A stretch of DNA of 5,634 nucleotides from Thermoprotei archaeon (GTDB lineage Archaea > Thermoproteota > Nitrososphaeria > Geothermarchaeales > JDFR-13). The stretch spans positions 1-5,634 of the forward strand of contig DQVL01000112.1 of assembly GCA_015661745.1 (NCBI GenBank), read 5' to 3'. A program made the position numbers and the translations under genes. The notes beneath the pieces are model-generated. The model was not told where the DNA came from. It saw nothing but the letters and a program-made list of their open reading frames with translations, and did not search any database. Positions 5,414 to 5,634 of this stretch are shown here, piece by piece (within the stretch, counting starts at the first letter, position 1; each line of letters starts with the position of its first letter).

Positions 5414-5634
5414 TTAATCCCTTCTAATCAATAGTTTATAGGAGTTTGGATTTTCCTTCCAATACTTTATCACATGATAGCCAAGTTTATCTCCCATATT
5501 TCTCATTGCGAACCATGCATCAGCACTGGATGTAACTATTACTATTTCAGCCCCCGACTCAAATCCTGATAGTTTATTCTTAAATAATTCTAAAGCTGAT
5601 GTTACACAGTCTTCCTCTTCTAACAATCTTTGTA
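5414..5634 (-). CDS. TusA-like protein, 5' end outside the window
   Basis: Seventy-two residues of an open frame run from the window edge to TAA 5416-5414. The order is a Cys-containing stretch (EEEDCVTSALELFKNKL), an FESGAEIVIVTSSADAW strand-turn, a helix AMRNMGDKLGYHVI, and a final strand YKLLIRRD. This matches the C-terminal three quarters of the TusA/SirA fold, small cytosolic sulfur-carrier proteins whose catalytic Cys lies in a CPxP motif. Here the Cys is at about the right distance before the SGAEI turn but reads CVTS, lacking both prolines. A TTG at 5626 could start a 70-residue protein, but the frame stays open to the window edge and TusA proteins usually have another strand before the Cys, so the true start is probably outside. 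It lies upstream of tRNA-Gly on the same strand. The family call is moderate, and sulfur-carrier function is uncertain. Confidence 0.6.
   Translation of the reverse strand, partial: QRLLEEEDCVTSALELFKNKLSGFESGAEIVIVTSSADAWFAMRNMGDKLGYHVIKYWKENPNSYKLLIRRD

Noticed and set aside
5207..5434. A 75-codon + strand open frame reading AGIRTRDLRLGRP
   Set aside because: It crosses tRNA-Gly in antisense; this peptide is the well-known false translation of a tRNA T arm and anticodon region.
1..5634. CRISPR array or defence island
   Set aside because: No regularly spaced repeats and no cas, restriction or toxin-antitoxin signatures; the neighbours are housekeeping genes. The NDT-like fusion alone does not justify a defence claim.

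Overview
The window looks like a compact, AT-rich chromosome segment from a thermophilic archaeon, most likely a low-GC member of the Thermoproteota (Crenarchaeota). I cannot name the genus. The evidence is as follows. Two information-processing genes are archaeal in type: Nep1, and the Rpp21/Rpr2 subunit of RNase P. The tRNA genes lack an encoded CCA end. The tRNA-Glu gene carries an intron at 37/38 that can fold as a bulge-helix-bulge. Several genes have TATA-like boxes about 26-30 bases upstream of starts that would give leaderless or nearly leaderless transcripts. The two tRNA genes are very GC-rich inside AT-rich DNA rich in ATA and AGA codons, a contrast typical of thermophiles.

Left part (1-1583, + strand). 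The window opens in the last 24 codons of a gene whose end resembles a winged-helix domain. A 207-base spacer follows, then a DAO-family FAD-dependent oxidoreductase (283-1332), then an intron-containing tRNA-Glu(UUC) (1494-1583) with a clear promoter. A 233-base convergent gap (1584-1816) holds no confident gene. Its minus strand has two abutting open frames that might be a gene remnant.

Middle part (1817-4502, - strand). Reading right to left, the genes are an RNase P zinc-ribbon subunit, a membrane-anchored coiled-coil protein, a VTT/DedA-type membrane protein that almost touches it, and a two-domain protein. The last joins a kinase-like P-loop domain with an altered Walker A motif to a nucleoside 2-deoxyribosyltransferase-like domain. 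It appears to have its own promoter and is the least ordinary gene here.

Right part (4572-5634). Nep1, the rRNA pseudouridine N1-methyltransferase, is divergent from the RNase P gene across 69 bases, and tRNA-Gly(UCC) lies on the opposite strand 13 bases past its stop. The RNase P subunit, Nep1 and tRNA-Gly make a small RNA-maturation neighbourhood. The window closes with a truncated TusA-like protein whose usual CPxP motif seems to read CVTS. I see no CRISPR array, insertion sequence or phage gene. The best candidates for something undescribed are the kinase-like/deoxyribosyltransferase-like fusion and the coiled-coil/VTT pair.
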